Assembly: GCF_018613605.1 (NCBI RefSeq)
Contig: NZ_JAGGPU010000004.1
Coordinates: 1-64,000, forward strand
Source of the DNA: Pedobacter sp. ISL-64
Lineage (GTDB): Bacteria > Bacteroidota > Bacteroidia > Sphingobacteriales > Sphingobacteriaceae
Direction of reading: 5' to 3'
DNA length: 64,000 nucleotides
Below are positions 43,926-52,627 of this stretch, in pieces. Position numbers and translations under genes: made by a program. The notes beneath the pieces were generated by a model, which was not told where the DNA came from, searched no databases, and worked only from the letters and a program-made list of their open reading frames with translations. Each line of letters opens with the position of its first letter. Position 1 is the first letter of the stretch.

Positions 43926-44748
43926 TTTCTCACTCCATAAAATAGACAATACAGTCGATTTTGGCTTTAGCGCCGACGATTACAGTCGCTTTAAGTTTGG
44001 CGATGACCTGGTGGCCCGATCTTTTGGAAAAGACCTTGCCGATGGCTTTATCCGCTATTATTTAGCTGATAATGTGATTACCGATCAGATTGTGGTTATT
44101 TCTAGTCCTTATAGTTTTATTCCAACGGCAACCTTTGCCATGAAAAACTATTTCGTTTGTCAGCTTAACCGTTGGCTGGTGGAAAATGGTGGTTTGGCGG
44201 TACAGGAAACCAAAGTGCACAGAACCATTACCTATAAAGAAGATTATGGCGAGTTAAGTGCCGAAGAAAGGCTTTTACTGATTGGAAACGATTCATTTCA
44301 CATCGATAAAGATTTTCTCACTGGTAAAACACTTTTATTTCTGGATGATATCAGAATTACCGGAAGCCACGAGCGGATGATCTTAAAAATGGCTAAAGAA
44401 TACGGTTTAAAGAACGAAATGCATATGCTTTATTTCGCCGAACTGGTCAATAAAAATATCCATCCCAATGTAGAGAATTTTCTGAATTACCATCAGATCA
44501 AATCTATTTTTGATCTGGAAGAAATTATCGATAGCGGCAATTTTAGGTTTAATACCCGTATTGTAAAATACATTTTAAATACTACTTCGAGCAGTTTTAA
44601 TCTGTTTTTAGAACGTAGAAGTACCGATTTTATCAATCAGCTTTACGATCTATCCCTGGGGAATAACTACCATACCATAGAAGCGTATTCTAAAAATTTA
44701 CTTCTTATAAAAGACTATATCAAAAACAACAATTATAAATTAATTTAA
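43912..44748 (+). CDS. PRTase-like protein of the ter cluster
   Basis: 278 residues from the ATG at 43912, inside the end of the HAD gene; the frame is open further upstream but that lies in HAD coding sequence. The PRPP-binding loop pattern is LLFLDDIRITGSHER (phosphoribosyltransferase type, two acidic residues then TGxH), with a hydrophobic strand before it. Proposed role in the ter-associated nucleoside/nucleotide modification module; substrate unknown. Two bases before terD. Confidence 0.75.
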   Translation: MIPYNFSLHKIDNTVDFGFSADDYSRFKFGDDLVARSFGKDLADGFIRYYLADNVITDQIVVISSPYSFIPTATFAMKNYFVCQLNRWLVENGGLAVQETKVHRTITYKEDYGELSAEERLLLIGNDSFHIDKDFLTGKTLLFLDDIRITGSHERMILKMAKEYGLKNEMHMLYFAELVNKNIHPNVENFLNYHQIKSIFDLEEIIDSGNFRFNTRIVKYILNTTSSSFNLFLERRSTDFINQLYDLSLGNNYHTIEAYSKNLLLIKDYIKNNNYKLI

Positions 44749-44750
44749 AT

Positions 44751-45305
44751 ATGGCTATTAATTTGCAAAAGGGGCAAAGAGAAAATATCGATGCTCCTAA
44801 ATTTACAATAGGTTTAGGTTGGGATACCAACAGCTCTTCAACAGGTTCTGCATTCGATTTAGATGCTTCAATTTTTTTACTAAACGATCAGAAAAAATTG
44901 ATTTCTGACGAAAACTTTGTGTTCTACAACAATCTGGTCTCTCCAGACGGTTCGGTTGAACATACAGGCGATAACTTAACCGGTGATGGTGATGGTGATG
45001 ATGAGCAGATTAAAATTGATTTAACCAAAGCTGATGCTAAAGTAAACGAGATCTGTATTGTGGTAACCATTCACGATGCTGACAACAGAAGACAAAATTT
45101 TGGCCAGGTTAGAAACTCTTTCATCCGTATTTTTGATGCCGTAACCAATGAGGTGATCTTAAAATACGAATTAGAAGAAGATTTCTCTATTGAAACGGCG
45201 GTAGAATTTGGAAGAATTTACAAACGCGAAGGCAAATGGAAATTTGAAGCTGTTGGCGTAGGTATGAAAGGTGGTTTACAGGATTATTTAAACAAATATC
45301 AATAA
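44751..45305 (+). CDS. terD: TerD-family protein
   Basis: 184 residues, canonical TerD length. Ca-binding motifs DLDASIFLL and HTGDNLTGDGDGDDEQ, with RIFDAVTNEVILKYELE and the FEAVG C-terminus. Cytosolic calcium-binding tellurite/stress protein. Next gene is another TerD (4-base gap). Confidence 0.95.
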   Translation: MAINLQKGQRENIDAPKFTIGLGWDTNSSSTGSAFDLDASIFLLNDQKKLISDENFVFYNNLVSPDGSVEHTGDNLTGDGDGDDEQIKIDLTKADAKVNEICIVVTIHDADNRRQNFGQVRNSFIRIFDAVTNEVILKYELEEDFSIETAVEFGRIYKREGKWKFEAVGVGMKGGLQDYLNKYQ

Positions 45306-45309
45306 TATT

Positions 45310-45924
45310 ATGGCAATCAATCTTCAAAAAGGACAGCGCATCAGTCTAGAAAAAAGTAATGGTAGCAAACTTCAGAATGTTTGTGTAGGCATTAACTGGG
45401 GTGCCATTGAAAAGAAAGGCCTATTCGGTTTCGGATCATCAAAAGAAGCGGTAGATTTAGATGGTAGCTGTGCATTATACAACGAAAACAAACAACTTTT
45501 AGAGGTAGTTTATTTCGGTAACCTAAAATCAAAAAATGGTTCTGTAAAACATAGCGGAGATGATTTAACCGGCGATATGGGCGGCGATGATGGCTTAGAT
45601 AATGAGATCATCACACTTGATTTTTCTCAGCTGGATGCCAATGTAAACTATGTTGCCTTTGTATTGAATAGTTTTAGAGGTCACGATTTTGGTACGATCC
45701 CTTTTGCTTCAATCCGCATTTATGAGGGCACAACTAAACGTGTTAACGAGGTTTTTGCTAAATTCGATATTGCTAACGGAGCCAACTTTGCTGGTCACGT
45801 ATCGATGGTAATGGGCGTTTTTTACAAGAAAAACGGCGAATGGAAATTTAATGCCATTGGCGAACCAACCAAAGATAAAAAACTCGAAGATACCGTTAAA
45901 ACCGTAACTCAAAACTATTTATAA
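45310..45924 (+). CDS. TerD-family protein, longer paralogue
   Basis: 204 residues. Motifs DLDGSCALYNENKQ and HSGDDLTGDMGGDDGLDN, RIYEGTTKRVNEVFAKF and WKFNAIGEPTKD. An insert (KKGLFGFGSSKEAV) separates it from its neighbour's pattern, and it resembles the TerX/TerZ-type branch. Same operon. Confidence 0.92.
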   Translation: MAINLQKGQRISLEKSNGSKLQNVCVGINWGAIEKKGLFGFGSSKEAVDLDGSCALYNENKQLLEVVYFGNLKSKNGSVKHSGDDLTGDMGGDDGLDNEIITLDFSQLDANVNYVAFVLNSFRGHDFGTIPFASIRIYEGTTKRVNEVFAKFDIANGANFAGHVSMVMGVFYKKNGEWKFNAIGEPTKDKKLEDTVKTVTQNYL

Positions 45925-45951
45925 GCAGTAAAGCTGGTAATTAATCAAACT

Positions 45952-47049
45952 ATGGAAACCAACCCAAACGTTACCCAAGCCCTTACCCCGGTTAAACTGG
46001 ATAAAGATGGCAATGTGGAACTCGAGAAAATAACCTCAGAGGAAACGCTTAAATACAATGAGATTGGAAAATCGCTGGAGCCATCAGATGTAAATTCTAT
46101 CCTGAATTACGGAAGCGATGCCCAAAACTCGATGGAAAAATACAGTAACGAGTTTTTATCGTCTGTACGGACTTATAACAGTGGTGAAGTTGGCGGTTTG
46201 ATTAACGAACTGCTTACCGAACTGAATTATATCGATGTTTCAGAATTGGAGCAAAGTGCATTTAAGAACTTTATTTCTAAAATCCCGTTTTTAAAGAGCC
46301 TTGTTGTTGATGTGAAAAAACTTTTCCAGAAGTATGATGTAGTGGTGAATAATATTGATAAAATCACCAACAAAATTAAAGCTGGAAGGTTAAATTCGAT
46401 TAAAGATAACAGTTCGTTGCAAACCATGTTCGATAGCAATGTTGGTTACATCCACCAAATGGAAGAACTGATTATTGCCGGACAGATGAAATACAACGAG
46501 CTGAACATCAAACTTGCTGAGATGGAAGGCAGACCTGCCGATTACCAGGATTATGAAATTGCCGATTTAAGGGACTTCATAAGTCGCTTGGATAAAAGAC
46601 TGGCAGATATGAAAATTGTTCGTTTCATTATGCTGCAATCTTTAGCGCAGATCCGTGTGGTGCAGAACAATAATACTTCAATTGCAGAAAAAGCGCAGTC
46701 GATTGTATCTACAACCATTCCGGTGTGGAAAAACCAATTGACCATTGCTGTTGCTTTACAAAGGCAAAAGGCCAACGTAGAGATGCAGAAGAAAATTTCG
46801 GATACCACGAATACCATTTTGCAGAAAAATGCAGAGATGCTGAAACAAAACAGTATCGATGTAGCCAAAGAGAATGAAAAAACAGTAGTATCTTTGGAAA
46901 CCTTGAAACAAACCACTTCATCGTTGATTGAAACGCTTAATGAGGTTAAACAGATCCATGAAGCGGGTGCACAGAGTAGAAGAGTGTTGGATGGCGAACT
47001 TAAAACTTTGGAAACAGAGTTGAAAAAGAACGTGACGAGGGTGAGTTAA
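45952..47049 (+). CDS. telA: TelA-family toxic anion resistance protein
   Basis: 365 residues, mostly helical with long coiled-coil regions, typical of TelA (pfam05816). Characteristic segments: SILNYGSDAQNSMEKYSNEF, KYDVVVNNIDKITNKI and TTIPVWKNQLTIAVALQRQ, a strongly conserved TelA motif. It acts with TerC/TerD in oxyanion, envelope or phage stress; exact activity unknown. 27 bases after terD-like, 7 bases before the next gene. Confidence 0.9.
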   Translation: METNPNVTQALTPVKLDKDGNVELEKITSEETLKYNEIGKSLEPSDVNSILNYGSDAQNSMEKYSNEFLSSVRTYNSGEVGGLINELLTELNYIDVSELEQSAFKNFISKIPFLKSLVVDVKKLFQKYDVVVNNIDKITNKIKAGRLNSIKDNSSLQTMFDSNVGYIHQMEELIIAGQMKYNELNIKLAEMEGRPADYQDYEIADLRDFISRLDKRLADMKIVRFIMLQSLAQIRVVQNNNTSIAEKAQSIVSTTIPVWKNQLTIAVALQRQKANVEMQKKISDTTNTILQKNAEMLKQNSIDVAKENEKTVVSLETLKQTTSSLIETLNEVKQIHEAGAQSRRVLDGELKTLETELKKNVTRVS

Positions 47050-47056
47050 TTAAAAT

Positions 47057-48019
47057 ATGGATGAATACCGTTTAAATATTATCAAAAAGTCAAGCGCAGA
47101 GATCAACCGTTTACAGTTGCTCTCTGTGTTTTTTGATGATGAGGTAATTTATAAAATTTACCTGAGAAGCCAGGTTATTCATCAACTTTTTGCCAACAAC
47201 GAAGAACTGGAGATCGAAAAATTAGATCTTTTCCACCTGCAGTTTACCGATAGCGTGATCGAACTGCTCAAAAAGATTAAAAAGAGCAATGAGAAAAACG
47301 TATCGCTTATTTACGATGAAATTGACCTGAATGAAGAACTGATCGACCGCATGGCAGGTGCGCTCGTTGATCAGAAAAGTTTTCAGCAGGATAAACAAAA
47401 ACAATCGTTAAAAGTGAACCTATCGCTGCGGAAACTATTCAGTGTTCTTTCTGAGCTCAGTTCCGATTTTCCCTTTTCTAAAAATATCAATGTTTTTAGT
47501 TCCAGATACGCCAACGATTTTTACTTCGATCTCACCACCGATCAATTTACTAGACTGATTGATTTTCAAAATAAACAGGTGTATACCAACGTTTATGCAA
47601 CCATCGAGAAAAAATTGATGGGCAAATTGTGTAAGTACGATTTCCGGACCGAATTTTATATTGGTTTAAAATCGGGCGAACTGGTAATTGAAGCGTATAA
47701 ATTTTTGGATATAGACAGTTATTACCTGTTTTTTCCTAGCAGAAACCTGTTCTTGTTCTGCGATTTAACCATTTTGAAAGATTTGGATATGTCTAATAAT
47801 CTTTCAGAACGGGAACGGATTGTACAGGAACTGCAATATAAAAACGATAAGTTAAAAAGTAACGCTGCGGTTTTAAAAACAGCAATTCCAAACGAGGTTG
47901 TTAATTTGTTAGAAGATAGTTACAGTAAAATATCTGACATCAATTTCTTGAACCACCTCAATAATTTCGATGTACAATCGAATATTTTGAAGACCATGTT
48001 GAAGACGGATTTGTTTTAG
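47057..48019 (+). CDS. Unrecognised last gene of the ter operon
   Basis: 320 residues with no signal peptide or membrane segment. Helical N-terminal third rich in Leu and Lys (INRLQLLSVFF, IEKLDLFHLQFTDSV), a mixed alpha/beta centre (FSSRYANDFYFDLTTDQFTR, FRTEFYIGLKSGELVIEAYK), and a coiled-coil-like tail (LSERERIVQELQYKNDKLK). I recognise no domain. It lies 7 bases after telA, so it is surely part of the operon and may be a structural or sensory partner of TelA/TerD. Confidence 0.75.
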   Translation: MDEYRLNIIKKSSAEINRLQLLSVFFDDEVIYKIYLRSQVIHQLFANNEELEIEKLDLFHLQFTDSVIELLKKIKKSNEKNVSLIYDEIDLNEELIDRMAGALVDQKSFQQDKQKQSLKVNLSLRKLFSVLSELSSDFPFSKNINVFSSRYANDFYFDLTTDQFTRLIDFQNKQVYTNVYATIEKKLMGKLCKYDFRTEFYIGLKSGELVIEAYKFLDIDSYYLFFPSRNLFLFCDLTILKDLDMSNNLSERERIVQELQYKNDKLKSNAAVLKTAIPNEVVNLLEDSYSKISDINFLNHLNNFDVQSNILKTMLKTDLF

Positions 48020-48050
48020 GTTGGTTTGACTACTTGAAATCTGTCTAGAC

Positions 48051-48786
48051 AGATTTCTCGACTACGCTGCGCTCCGCTCGAAATGACGAAGATCTATAAA
48101 AGGAATTTCTATAGAGCGATCGTCATTTCGACTGAAGCTCACCGATTTTTCATCGGTAGCGTAATGGAGAAATCTTTATTGTGATTTCGTCATTTCGACC
48201 GCAGTGGAGAAATCTTTTAAGTTTGGTTTTTATAGCATCTTTAAAGATTTCTCGGCTTCACTGCGCTCCGCTCGAAATGACGAGCCGACTGATTGCTCCG
48301 CTCGAAATGACGAAAGTAGTGTAGAAAGAATTAGTAGAGAGAACGTCATTTCGACTGAAGCTACCGATTTTTCATCGGTTACGGAATGGAGAAATCTTTA
48401 TTGTGATTTCGTCATTTCGACCGCAGTGGAGAAATCTTTTAAGTTTGGTTTTTATAGCATCTTTAAAAGATTTCTCGACTTCGCTGCGCTCTGCTCGAAA
48501 TGACGAACCGACTGATTGCTCCGCTCGAAATGACGAAAGTAGTGTAGAAAGAATTAGTAGAGAGAACGTCATTTCGACTGAAGCTACCGATTTTTCATCG
48601 GTAGCGTAATGGAGAAATCTTTATTGTGATTTCGTCATTTCGACCGCAGTGGAGAAATCTTTTAAGTTTGGTTTTTATAGCATCTTTAAAGATTTCTCGA
48701 CTTCGCTGCGCTCCGCTCGAAATGACGAGCCGACTGATTGCTCCGCTCGAAATGACGGTATGAGTGGGGGCTCCACTCGAAATGCC
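48051..48786. repeat. REP-like repeat array, period about 222 bp
   Basis: Dense repetition of GATTTCTCGACTTCGCTGC, GCTCCGCTCGAAATGACG, CGTCATTTCGACCGCAGTG and GGAGAAATCTTTTAAGTTTG with complementary orientation: AGATTTCTC pairs with GAGAAATCT and TCGAAATGACG with CGTCATTTCGA. Landmark AGCATCTTT recurs at about 48234, 48456 and 48679. Short open frames here are byproducts. The GIY-YIG gene at 48800-49105 follows directly. Confidence 0.9.
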
Positions 48787-48799
48787 AGGTTTATAATTC

Positions 48800-49105
48800 T
48801 TATTCATCCCACTCATTTATAATTTCTGTCAAATCACCCCAATTTTCATTAAAACTATTAATTAGTGCATCTTTTTTCGCTCTGTTCCATTTTTTTAATT
48901 GCTTTTCTCGATCAATAGCTTCTTCAATTGATAGAAAAGCTTCATAAAAAACACAATAAATCAAATTGTACTTGGCAGTAAATGAGTTGGGATAAGTTTT
49001 ATTCTGATGTTCGTAAATACGGCTTCTTAGATCAGAAGTTACACCAATATATAAAGTTGTTCTTTGATAATTGGTCATGATGTAGATGCATCCTCCGCGT
49101 TCCAT
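48800..49105 (-). CDS. GIY-YIG endonuclease embedded in a REP array
   Basis: 101 residues from the ATG at 49105 (the frame continues upstream, but MERGGCIYIMTN is the natural start). GIY-YIG motifs are CIYI and LYIG, catalytic Arg in DLRSRIYEH, and Glu in YEAFLSIEEAIDREKQLKKW, the standard set of the UvrC-N-type/orphan family (URI-like) in Bacteroidota. Enclosed on both sides by REP-like arrays (48051-48786, 49130-49733); its flanks end within a few tens of bases of repeat sequence. It might be a homing-like or repeat-associated nuclease, or an innocent passenger. Confidence 0.88.
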   Translation of the reverse strand: MERGGCIYIMTNYQRTTLYIGVTSDLRSRIYEHQNKTYPNSFTAKYNLIYCVFYEAFLSIEEAIDREKQLKKWNRAKKDALINSFNENWGDLTEIINEWDE

Positions 49106-49129
49106 GATCATGAATTTAAGGAGAAAAAT

Positions 49130-49733
49130 CGTCATTTCGACCGCAGTGGAGAAATCTTTTAAGTTTGGTTTTTATAGCATCTTTAAAGATTTCTCGACTG
49201 CGCTGCGCTCTGCTCGAAATGACGAACCGACTGATTGCTCCGCTCGAAATGACGGATGATTGGATGGAGAAATCTCTCTAGGGGTATCGTCATTTCGACC
49301 GTAGTGGAGAAATCTTTTAAACCTAGTTTGAAGGATAGCATCTTTAAAAGATTTCTCGACTGCGCTGCGCTCTGCTCGAAATGACGAACCGACTGATTGC
49401 TCCGCTCGAAATGACGGATGATTGGATGAAGAAATTTCTCTAGGGGTATCGTCATTTCGACCGCAGTGGAGAAATCTTTTAAACCTAGTTTGAAGGATAG
49501 CATCTTTAAAGATTTCTCGGCTTCGCTGCGCTGCGCTCGAAATGACGAACCGACTGTGATTGCTCCGCTCGAAATGACGGATGATTGGATGGAGAAATCT
49601 CTCTAGGGGTATCGTCATTTCGACTGTAGTGGAGAAATCTTTTAAACCTAGTTTGAAGGATAGCATCTTTAAAAGATTTCTCGACTGCGCTGCGCTCTGC
49701 TCGAAATGACGAACCGACTGAGGGACCCGCTCG
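49130..49733. repeat. REP-like repeat array, period about 162 bp
   Basis: Four partly overlapping units of about 162 bp, with landmark AGCATCTTT at about 49176, 49337, 49499 and 49662. Units contain CGTCATTTCGACCGCAGTG, GGAGAAATCTTTTAAACCTA and CGAAATGACGGATGATTGG, differing from the left array by spacer sequence. Reads of both strands are open in places only because the repeat length is a multiple of three or nearly so. Confidence 0.9.
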
Positions 49734-49744
49734 CTATGACGAAT

Positions 49745-50608
49745 TTACCTCGTTAACACCGCCAGTTTCTGTTTAAAAAGATCAATTGTTCTGCTCCAGG
49801 CTAGTTTTGCTGCAGCTTCATTATATCTCGTAGGTGAGGTATTGTTGTTAAAGGCATGGTTTACGCCATCGTAGATGTAAATTTTGTAATCAATTTTATT
49901 GTCTTTTAATGCCTGTTCGTAAGCTGGAATCCCGGCATTAATGCGTTCATCCAAACCGCCATAATGCAGCATTAAACTCGCTTTAATTTTAGGGACGTCT
50001 GCCGCATTGGCCTGTGCACCGTAATAAGCGACAGCTGCCTGTAGTTTAGGATCATTAACCGCTAATTTATTGGCCATTCCACCTCCCCAGCAAAAGCCAA
50101 CACAGCCTACTTTACCGTTTCCGTCTTTTCTATTGCGTAAATAGTCCAATCCTTTTAAGTAGTTCTGTAAGTTCTTTTCAGGGTCTAATTTACCGATCAA
50201 CTCGCGTCCCTTATCTTCATCTGTCGGGGTTCCACCAAGCGGCGAAAGGGCATCAACACCAAGGGCCAGGAAACCTTCGGCGGCAACACGTTTGGTAACA
50301 TCAATAATATGTGGATTTAAACCTCTGTTTTCATGAATAACCAGTACGCAACCTAAGTTCTTTTTACCTTTGGGTTTGGCCAGTACAGCTTTCATTTCAC
50401 CGTCAACACCAGCGTAGGTAATATTTTCAACTTCGATATCATCACTGTTAAAATCTGCTGCAGCGGCGTAATTATTTTCTAGCATTGGAAGAATAGTCAT
50501 AGCCAATGCTGTGCTACCAGCCAGGATAGCCAGCTTTCTCATAAAATCTTTTCTGCTTACCTGGCTATGGGTATATTCATCGTACAGGTTGATTATTTTC
50601 TGATCCAT
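49745..50608 (-). CDS. Dienelactone hydrolase family protein
   Basis: 287 residues. N-terminal segment RKDFMRKLAILAGSTALAMT is a signal-like sequence (possibly Tat-type with poor twin Arg). Catalytic Cys in GCVGFCWGGGMANK, Asp in YGGLDERINAG and His in YDGVNHAFNNNTS give the dienelactone hydrolase triad. Likely a periplasmic carboxymethylenebutenolidase-like hydrolase; substrate not determinable. Confidence 0.88.
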   Translation of the reverse strand: MDQKIINLYDEYTHSQVSRKDFMRKLAILAGSTALAMTILPMLENNYAAAADFNSDDIEVENITYAGVDGEMKAVLAKPKGKKNLGCVLVIHENRGLNPHIIDVTKRVAAEGFLALGVDALSPLGGTPTDEDKGRELIGKLDPEKNLQNYLKGLDYLRNRKDGNGKVGCVGFCWGGGMANKLAVNDPKLQAAVAYYGAQANAADVPKIKASLMLHYGGLDERINAGIPAYEQALKDNKIDYKIYIYDGVNHAFNNNTSPTRYNEAAAKLAWSRTIDLFKQKLAVLTR

Positions 50609-50670
50609 CTTATTGATTTTGAATTACCCTACAAGATAAACAAGGATGTCGAGATTTGAGGTAGCATTGC

Positions 50671-51675
50671 CTAAAAGTTACAATACATTTCTTCCCATTT
50701 TTTAATCAGTGTTACACGGTGTTTCGTATAACGAGGGGTTAAGAAGGCATTCGACCAATCATCGTAATTATCATAAAAGAATTTGAGGAAGAAAATATGA
50801 AAGGTGATCCCCAGATATGGAATGGCTTTTAATTCATCGTCAGTTAACGGCCTAACTCGCTGATAAGCATTTAAAAAGGTGTCGAAATCCTTTTCTGCCT
50901 GCTCTTTGGAAATTAGGTTATTTAATTGATGGAAAAAATAATGGTTAAGGAACGACATTAAATCGTTAATCAGGTAGCCTTCACCTGCAAAATCGAAATC
51001 AAAAAAGGTAATTTTTCCCGCTTCATCAAAATGGAAGTTTTTAGGGAAAAAATCATAGTGGCAATAGCCATAGCTGAATTTTGAAGTATTAAATCCTTCG
51101 AACTTTTTAACCACTTTATCAGCAATGTTGGTCAGGTAGTCAAATTCCTCAGGCATTTCTGTAAAATGAGGTTTTAAATCGCGCAAAGGTTCAAATAAAG
51201 TCGTTTCAAAGTTGAATACCGGTCTTGCATTATTCAGCTTTATTGAAGAAGTACTTTGGTGCAAGGTGGCCATGTCTTGGCCCAATTGAATAAGGTGCGC
51301 ATTTTCCAAATCTAAAATCACCTTTCCTTCAGCAAAAGAAAACAGTACACCATTTCTTAAACCTTCTATGGCATTAAACTGTTGAATTTGTTTTCCATTT
51401 ACATCGGTTATAGGGTAGGATACTGCGTTTCCGTTTGTCCTTAAAATATTGAGCAATTCTATTTCAGCTTCAATTTCATTGCGTTTGCGGTGTGCATCGC
51501 GGTAGATTTTGAAGATGTATTTCTGGCTTAGATTTTCCAGGATATAAGTGTCGCTTACATTTCTGATGAGTAATCGGCAGGTTGTAGATGGATCTAACCG
51601 ATAAGCTTCAATTAAATGATCTTTTAAGGCAGCGGCTGACAAGGTAGAGTATTGTGCGGGGAAAATGTTTTGCAT
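50671..51675 (-). CDS. Aminoglycoside phosphotransferase-like kinase
   Basis: 334 residues. APH/choline kinase-like fold: an N-lobe (YIFKIYRDAHRKRNEIEAEI, with Lys and Glu), catalytic loop YCHYDFFPKNFHFD (HxDxxxxN) and metal site FFDFDFAGEGY. Likely a small-molecule kinase such as for homoserine, choline or aminoglycosides; substrate unknown. Resistance cannot be claimed. Divergent from the 2OG oxygenase at 51785. Confidence 0.82.
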   Translation of the reverse strand: MQNIFPAQYSTLSAAALKDHLIEAYRLDPSTTCRLLIRNVSDTYILENLSQKYIFKIYRDAHRKRNEIEAEIELLNILRTNGNAVSYPITDVNGKQIQQFNAIEGLRNGVLFSFAEGKVILDLENAHLIQLGQDMATLHQSTSSIKLNNARPVFNFETTLFEPLRDLKPHFTEMPEEFDYLTNIADKVVKKFEGFNTSKFSYGYCHYDFFPKNFHFDEAGKITFFDFDFAGEGYLINDLMSFLNHYFFHQLNNLISKEQAEKDFDTFLNAYQRVRPLTDDELKAIPYLGITFHIFFLKFFYDNYDDWSNAFLTPRYTKHRVTLIKKWEEMYCNF

Positions 51676-51784
51676 AAGTAGCGCTTTGGGGGTTCAAATA
51701 TAAATTTTAGAAATGACATCTTAGCCATTAAATAAGACTACCTTACACTCCTTAGGCAAATCGTTTTAAGATTAATACAATCTG

Positions 51785-52378
51785 TTGGAAAAAATATTTG
51801 ATTGCCTTATCGATAGTTTTATTGAAGATAAAGTGGGCATTGCCGAAAACTTTTTAAGTGTTTCTTTAGCGGCCAATCTTAAAGATAACCTGATCGGGTT
51901 ATTTGAAAATAAAAAACTTTTAAATGCTGGCGTGGGTAACGATACGGTTGTGAATCAAAACAAGTTGATTAGAAGCGATGTGATTTACTGGTTAGACAGA
52001 AAGCATAATAATCAATACGAAAATGATTTCTTCGATCTGATGGATGAATTTGTGGTTTATTTAAACCGTACCTGTTATACGGGGATCACCGGATACGAAT
52101 TTCATTATACACTTTACGAATCGGGCACGTTCTACAAAAAACATATCGATCAGTTTCAGCACAACGGAAGTCGGCAATATTCGATGATTATGTATCTGAA
52201 CAGCGATTGGAAAATAGAAGATGGGGGAGAGCTACGTATTTATCATGTTGATGAGGAACAGCATATCTCTCCCAATAACGGCAAAAGTGTTTTCTTTAAA
52301 AGTTCAGACCTGGCACACGAGGTATTGCTTACCCATAAACAAAGGATGAGTATTACAGGCTGGTTAAAGGTCGGTTAA
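51785..52378 (+). CDS. 2OG-Fe(II) oxygenase
   Basis: 197 residues from a TTG at 51785, the only plausible start. Prolyl 4-hydroxylase-type core: metal HxD in YKKHIDQFQH, distal His in SSDLAHEVLL and the 2OG-binding Arg in HKQRMSITGW. Substrate unknown; similar proteins hydroxylate protein side chains or small molecules. Followed by the remnant of a LytTR gene on the opposite strand. Confidence 0.87.
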   Translation: MEKIFDCLIDSFIEDKVGIAENFLSVSLAANLKDNLIGLFENKKLLNAGVGNDTVVNQNKLIRSDVIYWLDRKHNNQYENDFFDLMDEFVVYLNRTCYTGITGYEFHYTLYESGTFYKKHIDQFQHNGSRQYSMIMYLNSDWKIEDGGELRIYHVDEEQHISPNNGKSVFFKSSDLAHEVLLTHKQRMSITGWLKVG

Positions 52379-52380
52379 AC

Positions 52381-52497
52381 TTAATCCTTAATATCGAGCA
52401 ACTGTTTGATCATCCCTTTATAGTTTTTACCGATAGGTACCTGTTGTCCGTTTTTAAGCACAATGGTATTACCTTCCAGGTAGTCGAGTCGACGTGT
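52381..52497 (-). pseudogene. C-terminal remnant of a LytTR-family response regulator
   Basis: The leftward frame ends at a TAA (52381-52383) and reads RLDYLEGNTIVLKNGQQVP IGKNYKGMIKQLLDIKD in two pieces. This is the end of a LytTR DNA-binding domain (consensus: strand, VxLKNGxxVPIGxxYKxxL). An in-frame stop lies just upstream near 52497, and the rest of the domain and the receiver are absent. The break is adjacent to a paired-palindrome repeat. No kinase is nearby. Confidence 0.6.
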
Positions 52498-52551
52498 TTT
52501 TTATTAAGGATAAAAGGAATTGCTAATACAGGAGATTCTCATTCAAAGATA

Positions 52552-52627
52552 CGTCCTGCTGAACCTGTTCAGCATCTATTTTTGAAAATCGTTGTTGATA
52601 AGACCCTGAAACGAGTTCAGGGTGACG
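52552..52627. repeat. Paired-palindrome repeat, copy 3
   Basis: CGTCCTGCTGAACCTGTTC...AGCAT followed by ACCCTGAAACGAGTTCAGGG and TGACGG, as at 39538 and 42042. The remainder of 52628-53170 holds further repeats (including a CACCCCGTCCTGCGGACACC-type segment near 52950) but no gene I can support. Confidence 0.6.

Noticed and set aside
48204..48609. Open frames inside the repeat arrays
   Set aside because: They are translations of the REP units; identical peptides recur with each unit and no start context is present.
49172..49666. A 164-residue leftward frame in the right repeat array
   Set aside because: Its internal repeats mirror the about 162-bp DNA period; it is a byproduct of the repeat.
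48051..49733. CRISPR array
   Set aside because: Unit length (162-223 bp), inverted internal symmetry and lack of cas genes exclude it.
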